Shown here in pieces: positions 1-8,901 of a stretch of DNA of 64,000 nucleotides (position 1 is its first letter; the number at the start of each line of letters is the position of its first letter). Source of the DNA: Gemmatimonadota bacterium (GTDB taxonomy: Bacteria > Gemmatimonadota > Gemmatimonadetes > Longimicrobiales > Gaopeijiaceae); assembly GCA_022560615.1 (NCBI GenBank), contig JADFSR010000016.1, forward strand, positions 1 to 64,000. The letters are read 5' to 3'. Below the pieces are notes generated by a model. That model saw only the letters and a list, made by a program, of their open reading frames with translations, was not told the origin of the DNA and ran no database searches. The translations under genes and the position numbers were made by a program.

Positions 1-1311
1 ATGCTCGCGATGACCGTGCTCCGAATACCGCCCGGAAGCAGTAGCAGCGAGCGGATATTCGGTGCGTTCAGGGTCGGGAGGATTCTAGCCTTTTCCGCCG
101 CGCTCCTCATCTTCGGCGCGTGCGGCGGAACCGCGCAGCAAGCGCGGTCCGTCTTGGTGATATCGTCGGACGCGAAGCTCAGGGAACTGGCGTCGGCGCT
201 GTTGCCGGACCTCGCCACCCGTTCCGGCCTCGAATTGCGCGAACCCGTGCGGATCGAGATGCGGAGTCGTGACGAGTTGGTCCGCTACCTCGAGAACAAG
301 CTCGACGAGGAGCTACCGGAGGAGGAGGCTCGGGCCACGGTCGACGCCTACGCACTCTTCGGGCTCGTTCCGAGGACGCTGGACTTGCGCGAGGTGCTGC
401 TGCGGCTGTACACGGAGCAGGTCGTGGGTTTCTATGATCCGGACTCGACCGCGCTCTTCGTGTTGGACGACCAGCCGGAGGCGTCGTTACAGGGACTGCT
501 GGTGCACGAGCTCGTGCACGCGATCCAGGATCAGTGGGTCGACCTCGACGCGCTCACCGACCCGAAGCTGGGGAACGATCGGGCGACCGCCGCGCAGGCA
601 GCGATCGAAGGTCACGCGACGCTCGTGATGCTCGAGTACATGACCGAGCAGATGCAGGGCTCGCCGGTGGACCTCGGGGCGATCCCGAACTTCGCGGCGC
701 AACTTCGCCCGGCGCTCGAAAGCGTGAGGTCGCAGTTTCCGGCGCTTGCGGCCGCGCCACCGGTGATCCAGGAGAGCTTGCTCTTCCCCTACCTCGAGGG
801 GGCGGGCTACGTCCAGAACCTCTGGAAGCAAGGGGAGCGGGTGGCGCCGTTCGGGGAGCACCTGCCGGCGTCGACGGAGCAAATCCTCGGCGGAAGTCGG
901 GACGATGCGCCGGTCGAACTGGCGATCTCGGTCCGCGGCGCCGCGGTCTTGCACGAGGACGTGCTCGGCCGCTTGGAGCTGGGAGTGATGCTCGACCAGC
1001 ACCTGGGGCCCGGAAACGGCCGTTTCGCTGACGGTTGGGGTGGCGACCGGTACGTACTCGTCGAAGGCGAAAACGGCGAACGCGGCCTCATTTGGTACGC
1101 CGTCTGGGACGATACCGCCGCACGGGATCGCTTCGCGGCGCGCTTCCGCAGCGCGCTCGCTTCCCTCGGCGGGGTGGCGTCGCTCGAGGTTGCGGACGTG
1201 GATGGCCTGGCCGCCACCGTGCTCCGAGTCGGCTTCCCCGACGGCGTCTCGGTAGAGGTGACGGCGCTGGAAGGGAACGCGGCCCGCCTCCCTCTCCGAT
1301 CACCCTTCTAG
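1..1311 (+). CDS. Lipoprotein with HExxH metalloprotease-like motif
   Basis: A hydrophobic N-terminal segment ends in an FGAC lipobox near residue 40, so the protein is probably a lipoprotein. A zinc-binding HELVH motif lies at residues 169-173, followed by an EGHA at about 203 that could supply the third ligand, which suggests a gluzincin-like peptidase. The family is not recognised beyond that. The first in-frame ATG coincides with base 1, so the true start may lie upstream of the window; ATG at base 10 is an alternative. It sits 7 bp before aroB on the same strand and may be cotranscribed with it. Catalytic activity is inference from the motif alone. Confidence 0.75.
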   Translation: MLAMTVLRIPPGSSSSERIFGAFRVGRILAFSAALLIFGACGGTAQQARSVLVISSDAKLRELASALLPDLATRSGLELREPVRIEMRSRDELVRYLENKLDEELPEEEARATVDAYALFGLVPRTLDLREVLLRLYTEQVVGFYDPDSTALFVLDDQPEASLQGLLVHELVHAIQDQWVDLDALTDPKLGNDRATAAQAAIEGHATLVMLEYMTEQMQGSPVDLGAIPNFAAQLRPALESVRSQFPALAAAPPVIQESLLFPYLEGAGYVQNLWKQGERVAPFGEHLPASTEQILGGSRDDAPVELAISVRGAAVLHEDVLGRLELGVMLDQHLGPGNGRFADGWGGDRYVLVEGENGERGLIWYAVWDDTAARDRFAARFRSALASLGGVASLEVADVDGLAATVLRVGFPDGVSVEVTALEGNAARLPLRSPF

Positions 1312-1318
1312 GTCGTCA

Positions 1319-2449
1319 GTGACCGACACTATCCCTGTGCGGGGTCTCGAGCGCGGCACCGGCGTCGAGGTCGGAGTCGCCGGCGGGAGCTACGAAGTGT
1401 TCGTCGGCTCCGGGCTGCTGGATCGCCTCCCCGCCTTGCTTCCGGACGACGCGCGGGCACACCGGTACGCGGTGATCTCCGACGAGAACGTGGCGCCGCT
1501 GTACGGCTCTGCCGTGCTCGAAGCGTTGACGGCGACCGGGGTCGACGCCCGACTCTACTCTTTTCCGGCCGGTGAGGCGTGCAAGACACGCAAGAATTGG
1601 TCGATCCTCACCGACGCCATGCTCGACGATAGGCATGGTCGGGACAGCTGCGTGGTCGCCGTGGGTGGCGGTGTCACGGGAGACCTGGCCGGCTTTGTGG
1701 CCGCGACATACCTACGCGGCATTCCGGTCGTGCAGGTCCCGACGAGCTACCTCGCGATGATCGATGCGTCGGTGGGTGGGAAGACCGGGGTCGATGTCCG
1801 AGCGGGGAAGAACCTCGTAGGGTCGTTCCATGCGCCCAGAGCTGTGGTCGCGGACCCCGACACGCTCGCGACACTGCCCACCGCGGAGCGAGTACAGGGT
1901 CTCGTGGAGGCCTTCAAGCACGGCGCGATCCTCGACGCTCAGTACTTCGAGTGGCTTACGGCGGCTGCGGACCGGCTTCTCGCAGCCGAGATCGAGACCG
2001 CGACGGAGGCGATCGTCCGTTCGGTGCGCATCAAGGCGGACGTCGTCACGAGGGATGAGCGAGAGGGCGGCTTTCGACAGGTGCTCAACTTCGGCCACAC
2101 GGTGGGCCACGCGCTCGAGGCGGCTACCGGGTACGGCATGGGTCACGGCACCGCGGTGGCGGCGGGAATGTTGCTCGAAGCTGAGCTCGGTGAACGTCTC
2201 GGCATCACGGAGGAGGGCACGAGAGCCAAGATCGCACCCAGCCTCTCGACGCTGGGTTTATCGCTCGACTCCGTGCCGTCCCTCGACGTGGAAGCTGCGT
2301 TGCGTTTCCTCGGTTCCGACAAGAAAGTTCGCTCGGGGAGGACACGGTACGTATTACTTCGTCGGCTCGGCGAGGTGGAGGACGACGGAGGATGGAGCCG
2401 CGAAATTCCGGACTCGCTCGTGCGGGACGTGCTCGCGGAGCTCGCTTGA
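1319..2449 (+). CDS. aroB: 3-dehydroquinate synthase
   Basis: Catalyses conversion of DAHP to 3-dehydroquinate, the second step of the shikimate pathway, in the cytoplasm with NAD+ and a divalent metal. The protein has 376 residues, close to the family norm. It carries the glycine-rich VGGGVTGDLAGF segment, PTSYLAMIDASVGGKTGVD, the metal-ligand region LVEAFKHG and the FNFGHTVGHALE motif. The start is GTG, 7 bp after the preceding stop. The acyl-CoA ligase gene begins one base after its stop codon, so the two are likely cotranscribed, although no pathway link between them is evident. Confidence 0.97.
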   Translation: MTDTIPVRGLERGTGVEVGVAGGSYEVFVGSGLLDRLPALLPDDARAHRYAVISDENVAPLYGSAVLEALTATGVDARLYSFPAGEACKTRKNWSILTDAMLDDRHGRDSCVVAVGGGVTGDLAGFVAATYLRGIPVVQVPTSYLAMIDASVGGKTGVDVRAGKNLVGSFHAPRAVVADPDTLATLPTAERVQGLVEAFKHGAILDAQYFEWLTAAADRLLAAEIETATEAIVRSVRIKADVVTRDEREGGFRQVLNFGHTVGHALEAATGYGMGHGTAVAAGMLLEAELGERLGITEEGTRAKIAPSLSTLGLSLDSVPSLDVEAALRFLGSDKKVRSGRTRYVLLRRLGEVEDDGGWSREIPDSLVRDVLAELA

Positions 2450-2450
2450 C

Positions 2451-4046
2451 ATGGCGCTTACCGAGCGCTTCGCAGGTTTCACGATCGCGTCCGCACTGGC
2501 CAACCGGGCCACCTCCGATTCCGGACGCGCCTACCTGCGCTTCCACGACCGCGTGCTGACCTACGGTGAGATCGAGCGCGACGCCGAGGCGCTCGCGGCC
2601 GCGCTCTCCAACCTGGGGATCGAGGCCGGGGACCGGATCGCGCTGCTGCTGCCTCCGTGTCCGGAATTCGTAGTCGCGATGTTCGCGGCAGCGAAGCTGG
2701 GCGCGACGATCGTTCCGCTCAATCCTCGTCTCACTACCCCCGAGTTGAAGTACGTGCTGCGGCACTCGGAGGCGGTCTGCGCAGTCACGGTGGAGCATGC
2801 CTTCGGGATCGACTATCTCCAGCTCTTCGAGGAGCTGATGCCACAGCTCCCGGAGCTGCAATACTTGGCGACCGTCGGGGACGAGGACCTCTGGTATGAC
2901 GACCGGATCTTTCAGTTCGAGGACCTCATCTCGGCGGGTGCAGGACGCGATTTTCCCGCTCCCGTGCTCGACCCGGGCCGCGACTGCTTCGCGATCGTGT
3001 ACACGTCCGGCACGATGGGAAAGCCGAAAGGAGTCGAGCTCAGTCATACGAACTTGATCCACGCGGCCGCCGGCACGGCGGATGCGCTCGGCCTGAAGGA
3101 ATCGGATCGGTTGGTGGGTGTCACGGCACTCTTTCACGTCTTTGGACTCGGGCCAGGGCTGCTGTCCACGCTGCTCGTTGGAGCGAGCATCATCCTACAG
3201 GATGAGGCGGACGCCGCCGCGACGCTCGACTTGGCCGAACAGCACCAGGCCACCGTCCACTATGGGATACCGACGCTTTTCGTCGGCGAGCTCGCGCAGC
3301 TGGCGGTCCGCCGCCGCGACCTGAGCTCGCTCCGCTTGGCCGTGGTGGCCGGGGCTCCCGTACACGACGATCTCGTCGCGCGTATCGGCGATGAATTGGG
3401 CGTCACGGTCTTGAACGCGTACTCGCTCGCGGAGACCGCCTCGACGCTCGCTGTCGCGCGCGCAGATGACCCTGCGGACAAGCGCCGATTCACCGTGGGC
3501 AAGCCGCTTTCCGGTACGGAGATCCGCATCACCGAGTCGGACGGGGAAGAGCTGCCCGTCGAGAGCGTTGGCGAGATCGGAGTGAAGGGCCCGGGGGTCA
3601 TGATCGGCTACTACCGACAGCCGAACAAGACCGCGGACGCGTACGATGAGAACGGATATTACCTCACCGGGGACCTCGGACTCCTGGACGAAGAGGGCTA
3701 TCTGCATTTGGTCGGCCGACGTAAGACGGTTATCATCCGTTCTGGCTTCAACGTGTATCCCCGCGAAGTCGAGACCCGAATCGAGTCTCACCCGGCGGTA
3801 CAAGAGGTTGCGGTGATCGGCGTGGCCGACCCGCTCCTCGGAGAAGCCATCTGCGCCTGCATCGTTCTTGTCGAAGGTGCAATCGTCACAGGTCACGAGA
3901 TCGTGGACTGGTGCCGCGAGACCCTCGCGGAGGACAAGGTCCCTGATCTGATCCGTTTCCTGGACGTGCTACCGCGTACGGATACGGGTAAGGTGCGGCG
4001 GGTCGAGCTCTCCCGCGTGGTTCAGTCGGAGAGCGAATCGGTCTAA
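2451..4046 (+). CDS. Long-chain acyl-CoA synthetase-like AMP-binding enzyme
   Basis: An ANL-superfamily ligase of 531 residues that activates a carboxylic acid through an acyl-adenylate. The P-loop-like YTSGTMGKPKG, the hinge region LTGDLGLLDEEGYLHLVGR with GFNVYPREVE, and the C-terminal DTGKVRR lysine motif are all present. The overall pattern fits long-chain fatty acid-CoA ligases rather than acetyl-CoA synthetase, a separate copy of which lies at 26815. The open frame extends upstream inside aroB, but the ATG at 2451 directly follows the aroB stop and yields a normal N-terminus. The exact substrate cannot be read from the sequence. Confidence 0.9.
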   Translation: MALTERFAGFTIASALANRATSDSGRAYLRFHDRVLTYGEIERDAEALAAALSNLGIEAGDRIALLLPPCPEFVVAMFAAAKLGATIVPLNPRLTTPELKYVLRHSEAVCAVTVEHAFGIDYLQLFEELMPQLPELQYLATVGDEDLWYDDRIFQFEDLISAGAGRDFPAPVLDPGRDCFAIVYTSGTMGKPKGVELSHTNLIHAAAGTADALGLKESDRLVGVTALFHVFGLGPGLLSTLLVGASIILQDEADAAATLDLAEQHQATVHYGIPTLFVGELAQLAVRRRDLSSLRLAVVAGAPVHDDLVARIGDELGVTVLNAYSLAETASTLAVARADDPADKRRFTVGKPLSGTEIRITESDGEELPVESVGEIGVKGPGVMIGYYRQPNKTADAYDENGYYLTGDLGLLDEEGYLHLVGRRKTVIIRSGFNVYPREVETRIESHPAVQEVAVIGVADPLLGEAICACIVLVEGAIVTGHEIVDWCRETLAEDKVPDLIRFLDVLPRTDTGKVRRVELSRVVQSESESV

Positions 4047-4047
4047 C

Positions 4048-4096
4048 GGGGTCGCGGCGCCCATGGTGGGCGCCCCCGGAAGGCTTCCCCGACCCC
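4048..4096 (+). terminator. Nested inverted repeat after the acyl-CoA ligase gene
   Basis: An inner stem GGCGCCC (4056-4062) pairs with GGGCGCC (4068-4074) around a 5-nt loop. An outer GGGGTCG (4048-4054) pairs with CGACCCC (4090-4096). It begins one base after the stop codon. There is no U-run, so it may be an attenuator or mRNA-stabilising hairpin rather than a classical intrinsic terminator. Confidence 0.45.
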
Positions 4097-4169
4097 TCTC
4101 GTGATCCAACAACGCGGGTGGGGTGGGGAGGTCTCGCGGCAAGACAATTCAGTTTGCGAGACAAAAGCA

Positions 4170-6005
4170 ATGGGTACACCCTATACCAGGGCCCCCCATC
4201 AAGGGGGACCGGGCTCCTCGGCGCAAGACACGCCTCACGCAGCGCTCCTCATCGACTTCGACAACGTCACGATGGGTATGCGCAGCGACCTTTCGAAGGA
4301 ACTCAAGAGCCTTCTCGACAACGACGTCATCAAGGGAAAGGTCAGCGTGCAGCGAGCCTATGCCGACTGGCGTCGTTATCCGCAGTACATTGTGCCGCTC
4401 TCGGAGGCGTCGGTCGATCTGATCTTCGCGCCTGCCTACGGGAGCAACAAGAAGAACGCGACCGACATTCGCATGGCGATCGATGCGGTCGAGCTCGTCT
4501 TCATCCGTCCCGAGATCGGGACGTATATCCTGCTCACCGGGGACTCGGACTTCTCCAGCTTGGTGCTCAAGCTCAAGGAGTACGGAAAGTACGTCATCGG
4601 TGTGGGCATTCAGGAATCGAGCTCGGACATCCTCGTCCAGAACTGCGACGAGTACTACTCCTACACCAGCCTTACCGGACTCACCAAGACTACCGAACTG
4701 CACCAGGCGGCCCGGGACCCATGGGTGCTCGTTGCCGAAGCACTGAAGAAAATGGTTGCGCGAGGTGACGTCATGCGGTCGGACCGGCTCAAGCAGGTCA
4801 TGCAGGAGCTGGATGCGAACTTCGACGAATCGGGCATGGGCTTCAGCAAGTTCAGTAAGTTCCTTGCGGAGGCTTCTTCGCGCGGGCTCGTGAAGCTCAA
4901 GAAGCTCGAGAACGGACAGTACCAGGTCGGACCCATGAGAGGGCGGGGTCGGCGCACCGCCACCGCCACCGCCGACTCGCGTGAGGCTAGCACTCGCCGA
5001 GGTGGCGGCCGAGGGCGGCGTGATCGGAACGATCGCGACAAGCCGGACACGGGGTCCCCGTCGGTGGACGTGTCCGGGACCTCCGATGACCCGCTCCAGG
5101 ATGCCTATGCTCTGCTGACAGCCGCGCTGGAGGATCTTCGGGCCGCGGGGCGTGAGTCCATACGTGACTCGGACGTCAAGCGAAAGATCCTGCAGAAAGA
5201 CCGCGCGTTCGATGAGGCCGAGCTGGGCTTCCCGAAATTCTCGAAGTTTCTGGCCCAGGCGGCAGAGCACGGCATCATAGGAGTGGAGCGGACGGACCGC
5301 GGCAACTTCCAGGTGAGGCTCCTGAGCGGCGCTTCGGATGGAGCAGCCGCCGGTGACGCGGCTCCCGAACTCGAGTCTCGGGCCGCAGCCGACGACGCAC
5401 CCGAGATCGTATCGGCCTCCGAGCCGGCCACGGAATCGACGTCGGAGCCGGCCACGGAATCCGCTCCAGAGCCCGAGAGCGGCGACCCCAGGATCGTAGA
5501 GGTGCTCCCCTCCGATCTGGGAGATCTGGGTCTTCGCCTCGGTCCCCGCCGCGGGTCTACGCGCCGCCGAGGGGCGGACGACCAGCCGCTGCTGTTCGAG
5601 GGCCAGGCCTTCAGTACTTCCAGTCCAGCGGCAGATGCGCCGGAGTCTGCGTCGGCCTCAGTCGATGAGACACCGGCCGACGCCGAGGTCGATCTCGACT
5701 CGCTGGGTCTGCCGAGCGACGCTGATGCGATCGTCCGGTACCTGACGCACCGCTACAAGGGCGTGGGGGAGAAGACCGCGAAGACGTTGGTCGAGCGGTT
5801 TGGAACGGACCTCTTCAGAACATTGCGGGATGACCCCGCTGCGATTTCGGCAGCCGTCCCGCCTTCCCGTGCGGAGCAACTGCTCGATGCGTGGCGTGCC
5901 GATTACACGCGGCGTACTTCAGGCGAATCGGACGCAGGCGGAAGCAAGGGCGGACGCGGCGGACGCAGGGGCGGTCGAGGCCGTGGCCCACGGAGTCGGT
6001 CCTAG
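4170..6005 (+). CDS. NYN-domain protein with two LOTUS/OST-HTH domains and a C-terminal HhH
   Basis: The N-terminal NYN (PIN-like) domain spans about residues 22-155 and shows LIDFDN (D29, D31), D99 and TGDSD (D125, D127), the acidic cluster expected of a metal-dependent RNase fold. Two OST-HTH/LOTUS domains, typical RNA-binding modules, follow near 170-245 and 308-385, linked by an Arg/Gly-rich stretch. After an acidic low-complexity linker comes a helix-hairpin-helix segment (YKGVGEKTAKTLVERFG) near 525-550, then an RGG-like basic tail. I chose the ATG at 4170; the GTG at 4101 would add 23 unlikely residues. Nuclease or RNA-silencing activity is inference from domain families. The linker includes a 17-bp direct repeat encoding EPATES twice. 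Confidence 0.9.
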   Translation: MGTPYTRAPHQGGPGSSAQDTPHAALLIDFDNVTMGMRSDLSKELKSLLDNDVIKGKVSVQRAYADWRRYPQYIVPLSEASVDLIFAPAYGSNKKNATDIRMAIDAVELVFIRPEIGTYILLTGDSDFSSLVLKLKEYGKYVIGVGIQESSSDILVQNCDEYYSYTSLTGLTKTTELHQAARDPWVLVAEALKKMVARGDVMRSDRLKQVMQELDANFDESGMGFSKFSKFLAEASSRGLVKLKKLENGQYQVGPMRGRGRRTATATADSREASTRRGGGRGRRDRNDRDKPDTGSPSVDVSGTSDDPLQDAYALLTAALEDLRAAGRESIRDSDVKRKILQKDRAFDEAELGFPKFSKFLAQAAEHGIIGVERTDRGNFQVRLLSGASDGAAAGDAAPELESRAAADDAPEIVSASEPATESTSEPATESAPEPESGDPRIVEVLPSDLGDLGLRLGPRRGSTRRRGADDQPLLFEGQAFSTSSPAADAPESASASVDETPADAEVDLDSLGLPSDADAIVRYLTHRYKGVGEKTAKTLVERFGTDLFRTLRDDPAAISAAVPPSRAEQLLDAWRADYTRRTSGESDAGGSKGGRGGRRGGRGRGPRSRS

Positions 6006-6660
6006 CCTCCTGCCGTGGACGTCCGGCCTCGCTCCCGCCGCCGAGCTTCCTGAGGGTCTCCTCCGCCGGCCCACGCTCGAGGTGGCACGGGATCTGCTCG
6101 GGCATCGTCTCGTATCAACGATCGGTGGCCGGCGAACATCTGGCGTGATCGTCGAGACGGAGGCGTACGACGGTCCGGCGGATCCCGCGTCTCATGCCGC
6201 GACGGTCAGCGGTCTCACGAAACGGAACGCCGTGATGTTCGGCCCGGCCGGCTTCAGCTACGTGTATCGAATCTACGGTATGCACTGGTGCATGAACGTT
6301 GTCACGGGGCCCGAGGGGGAAGCAGGAGCTGTGCTGCTGCGGGGGTTGCATGCGCTGGAGGGGCTGGAGGTGATGAAGGAGCGCCGAGGTCGCGAGCCGT
6401 TGAGTACGGGCCCGGGCAGGCTCTGTCAGGCGCTGGGGGTTACCGGTGATCTGTACGGACACGACCTGCGTGCCGAGCCGCTGCAGTTGCAGGCCGGATG
6501 GGCCGTGCCGCGCGATCTGGTGGGCGTCTCGACGCGCATCGGCGTGAGCGCAGCGGCGGACTGGCCGTATCGGTTCTATGTTTTCGGCGCCTCCGGAGTG
6601 TCCCGTCATCCGGGGGGCACGAAACGATCTTCAACGGCCTGCGAAGGAACACGCGAATGA
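5983..6660 (+). CDS. mpg: DNA-3-methyladenine glycosylase (AAG/MPG family)
   Basis: A base-excision repair glycosylase that removes alkylated purines. Family hallmarks are LARDLLGHRL-like spacing, the catalytic region VIVETEAYDGPADPASHA, KRNAVMFGPAGFSYVYRIYGMHWCMNVV, and LSTGPGRLCQALGV. The GTG at 5983 gives 225 residues, matching the family, and overlaps the end of the NYN gene by 23 bp. No ATG occurs before the catalytic domain. The stop overlaps the ATG of the next gene (ATGA), so translation of the glycosylase and the NhaC antiporter is probably coupled. Confidence 0.92.
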   Translation: MAHGVGPSLLPWTSGLAPAAELPEGLLRRPTLEVARDLLGHRLVSTIGGRRTSGVIVETEAYDGPADPASHAATVSGLTKRNAVMFGPAGFSYVYRIYGMHWCMNVVTGPEGEAGAVLLRGLHALEGLEVMKERRGREPLSTGPGRLCQALGVTGDLYGHDLRAEPLQLQAGWAVPRDLVGVSTRIGVSAAADWPYRFYVFGASGVSRHPGGTKRSSTACEGTRE

Positions 6661-8069
6661 GCGATCCGACCTGGATCTCCCTGCTCCCGCCAGTGCTCGC
6701 GATCGTGCTCGCGATCTGGACCAAACAGGTCTATCTGTCGTTGGCGGGGGGCCTGTGGCTCGCGTGGACCATCCTCTCGGGCTGGAACCCGGTGGCCGGG
6801 CTCGCGGCAGCCATCCAGGGCACGGTCGACGTGTTCGGCAGCGACGGCGACGCGCGGGCGATCATGTTCACGATCGCGATCGGGGCGCTCATCGCGACGG
6901 TGGAGGCGTCCGGGGGCGTGCGCGGCTTCGTGCTCTTCCTGGAGCAGAACAAGTGGGTCAACTCGGCGAAACGGGCGCAACTGCTCGCGTGGGCGACCGG
7001 AGTCGTGATCTTCATCGAATCGAACATCACGGTGCTTGTCGCCGGCTCGACCGCCCGCCCTCTTTTTGATCGCTACAGGTGCTCGAGAGAAAAGCTCGCA
7101 TACATCATCGACTCGACGTCGGCTCCGATCTGCATTCTCATCCCCCTGAATGCGTGGGGCGCGTACAACCTGCAGATTCTCGAGGGCCTCGGGGTCGAGA
7201 ACGCCCTCGGCGTCTTCGTGCAGTCGATCGCCTTCAACTTCTACGCGATCGTGGCGGTATTGATGGTCCTCGCCGTGATCTTGTGGGACATCAATGTCGG
7301 CCCGATGAAGAAGGCGGAGGAGCGGACCCAGGCGGGTGAGCTGTTATGGCCGGACGCGACCCCGATGATCGACGAGGACGTGCTCTCGCCCGAGCCGATC
7401 GATACGATCCCGCCGCGGGCGATCAACATGGTCGCGCCGATTGCCGCGATGGTCGCCTTCATGCCGATCGGGCTGTACATCACCGGCAACGGCGTTTTCG
7501 CCGACGGAAGCGGCTCGACGAGCGTGCTGTGGTCGGTGCTCTTCGGTCTCGCCGTGGCGTGGGTGATGCTGCGCGTGCAAGCGGCGTTCACCACCGCCGA
7601 GCTGGTCAAGATCGGACTGAAGGGGGCCGGGGGTCTGGTGCCGCTTGCGTTAATCCTGCTACTCGCGATCGCGCTCGGCGACGTCGTGGACCTCATGGGG
7701 ACCGGCGAATACGTTGCAGAGGTGACCCGGGGCACGATGCCGAACTTCGTTTACCTGCCTCTCGTGTTTCTCGTCTCAGGGGGAATCGCGTTCTCGACCG
7801 GAACGAGCTGGGGCACCTTCGCGATCATGCTTCCCATCGCGGTGCCGGCCGCCGCAGGCCTGGGTCTGCCGATCGCTCCGTTCTTGGCCGCGGCGCTGTC
7901 CGGCGGCATCTTCGGCGACCATTGCTCGCCCATCAGCGACACCACCATCATCTCGTCGATGGCGTCGGCGACCGACCACATCGACCACGTTCGCACTCAG
8001 CTTCCCTACGCTCTGATCGGTGGCGGGATCGCCACCATCTGCTTCGGTCTTCTAGGCGCGACATTATAG
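6657..8069 (+). CDS. nhaC: Na+/H+ antiporter, NhaC family
   Basis: An inner-membrane transporter of 470 residues with about 11-12 hydrophobic segments. Conserved NhaC-family stretches are visible: FIESNITVLVAGSTARPLFD, DSTSAPICILIPLNAWG, and the C-terminal DHCSPISDTTIISSMAS. The likely role is sodium-proton (or organic-acid/sodium) exchange; the exact solute is not determinable here. The ATG at 6657 overlaps the glycosylase stop by 4 bp. A longer upstream frame exists but only by running through the glycosylase gene. Confidence 0.9.
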   Translation: MSDPTWISLLPPVLAIVLAIWTKQVYLSLAGGLWLAWTILSGWNPVAGLAAAIQGTVDVFGSDGDARAIMFTIAIGALIATVEASGGVRGFVLFLEQNKWVNSAKRAQLLAWATGVVIFIESNITVLVAGSTARPLFDRYRCSREKLAYIIDSTSAPICILIPLNAWGAYNLQILEGLGVENALGVFVQSIAFNFYAIVAVLMVLAVILWDINVGPMKKAEERTQAGELLWPDATPMIDEDVLSPEPIDTIPPRAINMVAPIAAMVAFMPIGLYITGNGVFADGSGSTSVLWSVLFGLAVAWVMLRVQAAFTTAELVKIGLKGAGGLVPLALILLLAIALGDVVDLMGTGEYVAEVTRGTMPNFVYLPLVFLVSGGIAFSTGTSWGTFAIMLPIAVPAAAGLGLPIAPFLAAALSGGIFGDHCSPISDTTIISSMASATDHIDHVRTQLPYALIGGGIATICFGLLGATL

Positions 8070-8157
8070 CGGATCACGACCCTGGGACGGGGGTACCCGC
8101 CGCGACACCAAACAGCGGTGGACCGGTCGCGTCCACGCCACATCGGAGTGCACGTCG

Positions 8158-8901
8158 TTGAACGTCACAGTCTGTGTGAAGCGGGTTCCGGACACCGAGA
8201 CCCGCATCCGAATCGATGGAACTGGAATCGACCCTACCGGGGTCAAGTTCATTGTCAGCCCGTATGATGAATTCGCGATCGAGGCAGCGCTTCGAACCAA
8301 GGAAGCCGCAGGCGACGGGACCGTGTCTCTGTTGAGCCTCGGCGACGCGTCGACCCAGGAATCGCTGCGCGCGGGCCTCGCGATGGGCGCGGACAGCGCA
8401 CTTCTCTTGACTGCCGACGCCGGCATGGACGGTCTCGCGACGGCGAAGGCGTTGGCGAGCGAATTGCACGGCTCCGACGCTGCGTTGATCCTCTTCGGGG
8501 TCAAAGCAGCGGACGATGACCAGCAGCAGGTCGGCCCGATGGTGGCGACGCTCCTGAACCGCCCCTGCGTGACCGGTGTGGCGTCGTTCGAAGTGCATGG
8601 CGACATGGCGGTTTGTCACCGCGAGGTGGAAGGTGGCGTGGAGGTGACGGAGGTCGACCTGCCGGCGGTGCTCACGATCACCAAGGGCGAGTACGAGCCG
8701 CGCTACGCTTCCCTAAAGGGCATCATGTCCGCCAAGCGGAAGCCACTCGAGGAGAAAGAGGCCACGTCTACCCCTGCGCGTCTTCGGGTGGCTCGTTTGA
8801 GCGAGCCGCCACCGCGTGCGGCCGGACGCATCGTGGGCGAAGGTCCCGCCGCAGTCCCCGAGCTCCTTCGTCTTCTTCGCGAAGAAGCGAACGCGCTATG
8901 A
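8158..8901 (+). CDS. etfB: Electron transfer flavoprotein beta subunit
   Basis: The small subunit of the FAD/AMP-containing ETF heterodimer, which passes electrons from acyl-CoA and other dehydrogenases to the quinone pool. The N-terminus NVTVCVKRVPDTETRIRI and the later LPAVLTITKGEYEPRYASLKGIM signature are diagnostic. The start appears to be TTG at 8158, since no ATG or GTG lies in frame at the expected N-terminus. The preceding 88-bp gap holds a small hairpin (GTGGAC at 8118-8123 with GTCCAC at 8131-8136). Its stop overlaps the etfA start codon. Confidence 0.95.
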   Translation: MNVTVCVKRVPDTETRIRIDGTGIDPTGVKFIVSPYDEFAIEAALRTKEAAGDGTVSLLSLGDASTQESLRAGLAMGADSALLLTADAGMDGLATAKALASELHGSDAALILFGVKAADDDQQQVGPMVATLLNRPCVTGVASFEVHGDMAVCHREVEGGVEVTEVDLPAVLTITKGEYEPRYASLKGIMSAKRKPLEEKEATSTPARLRVARLSEPPPRAAGRIVGEGPAAVPELLRLLREEANAL

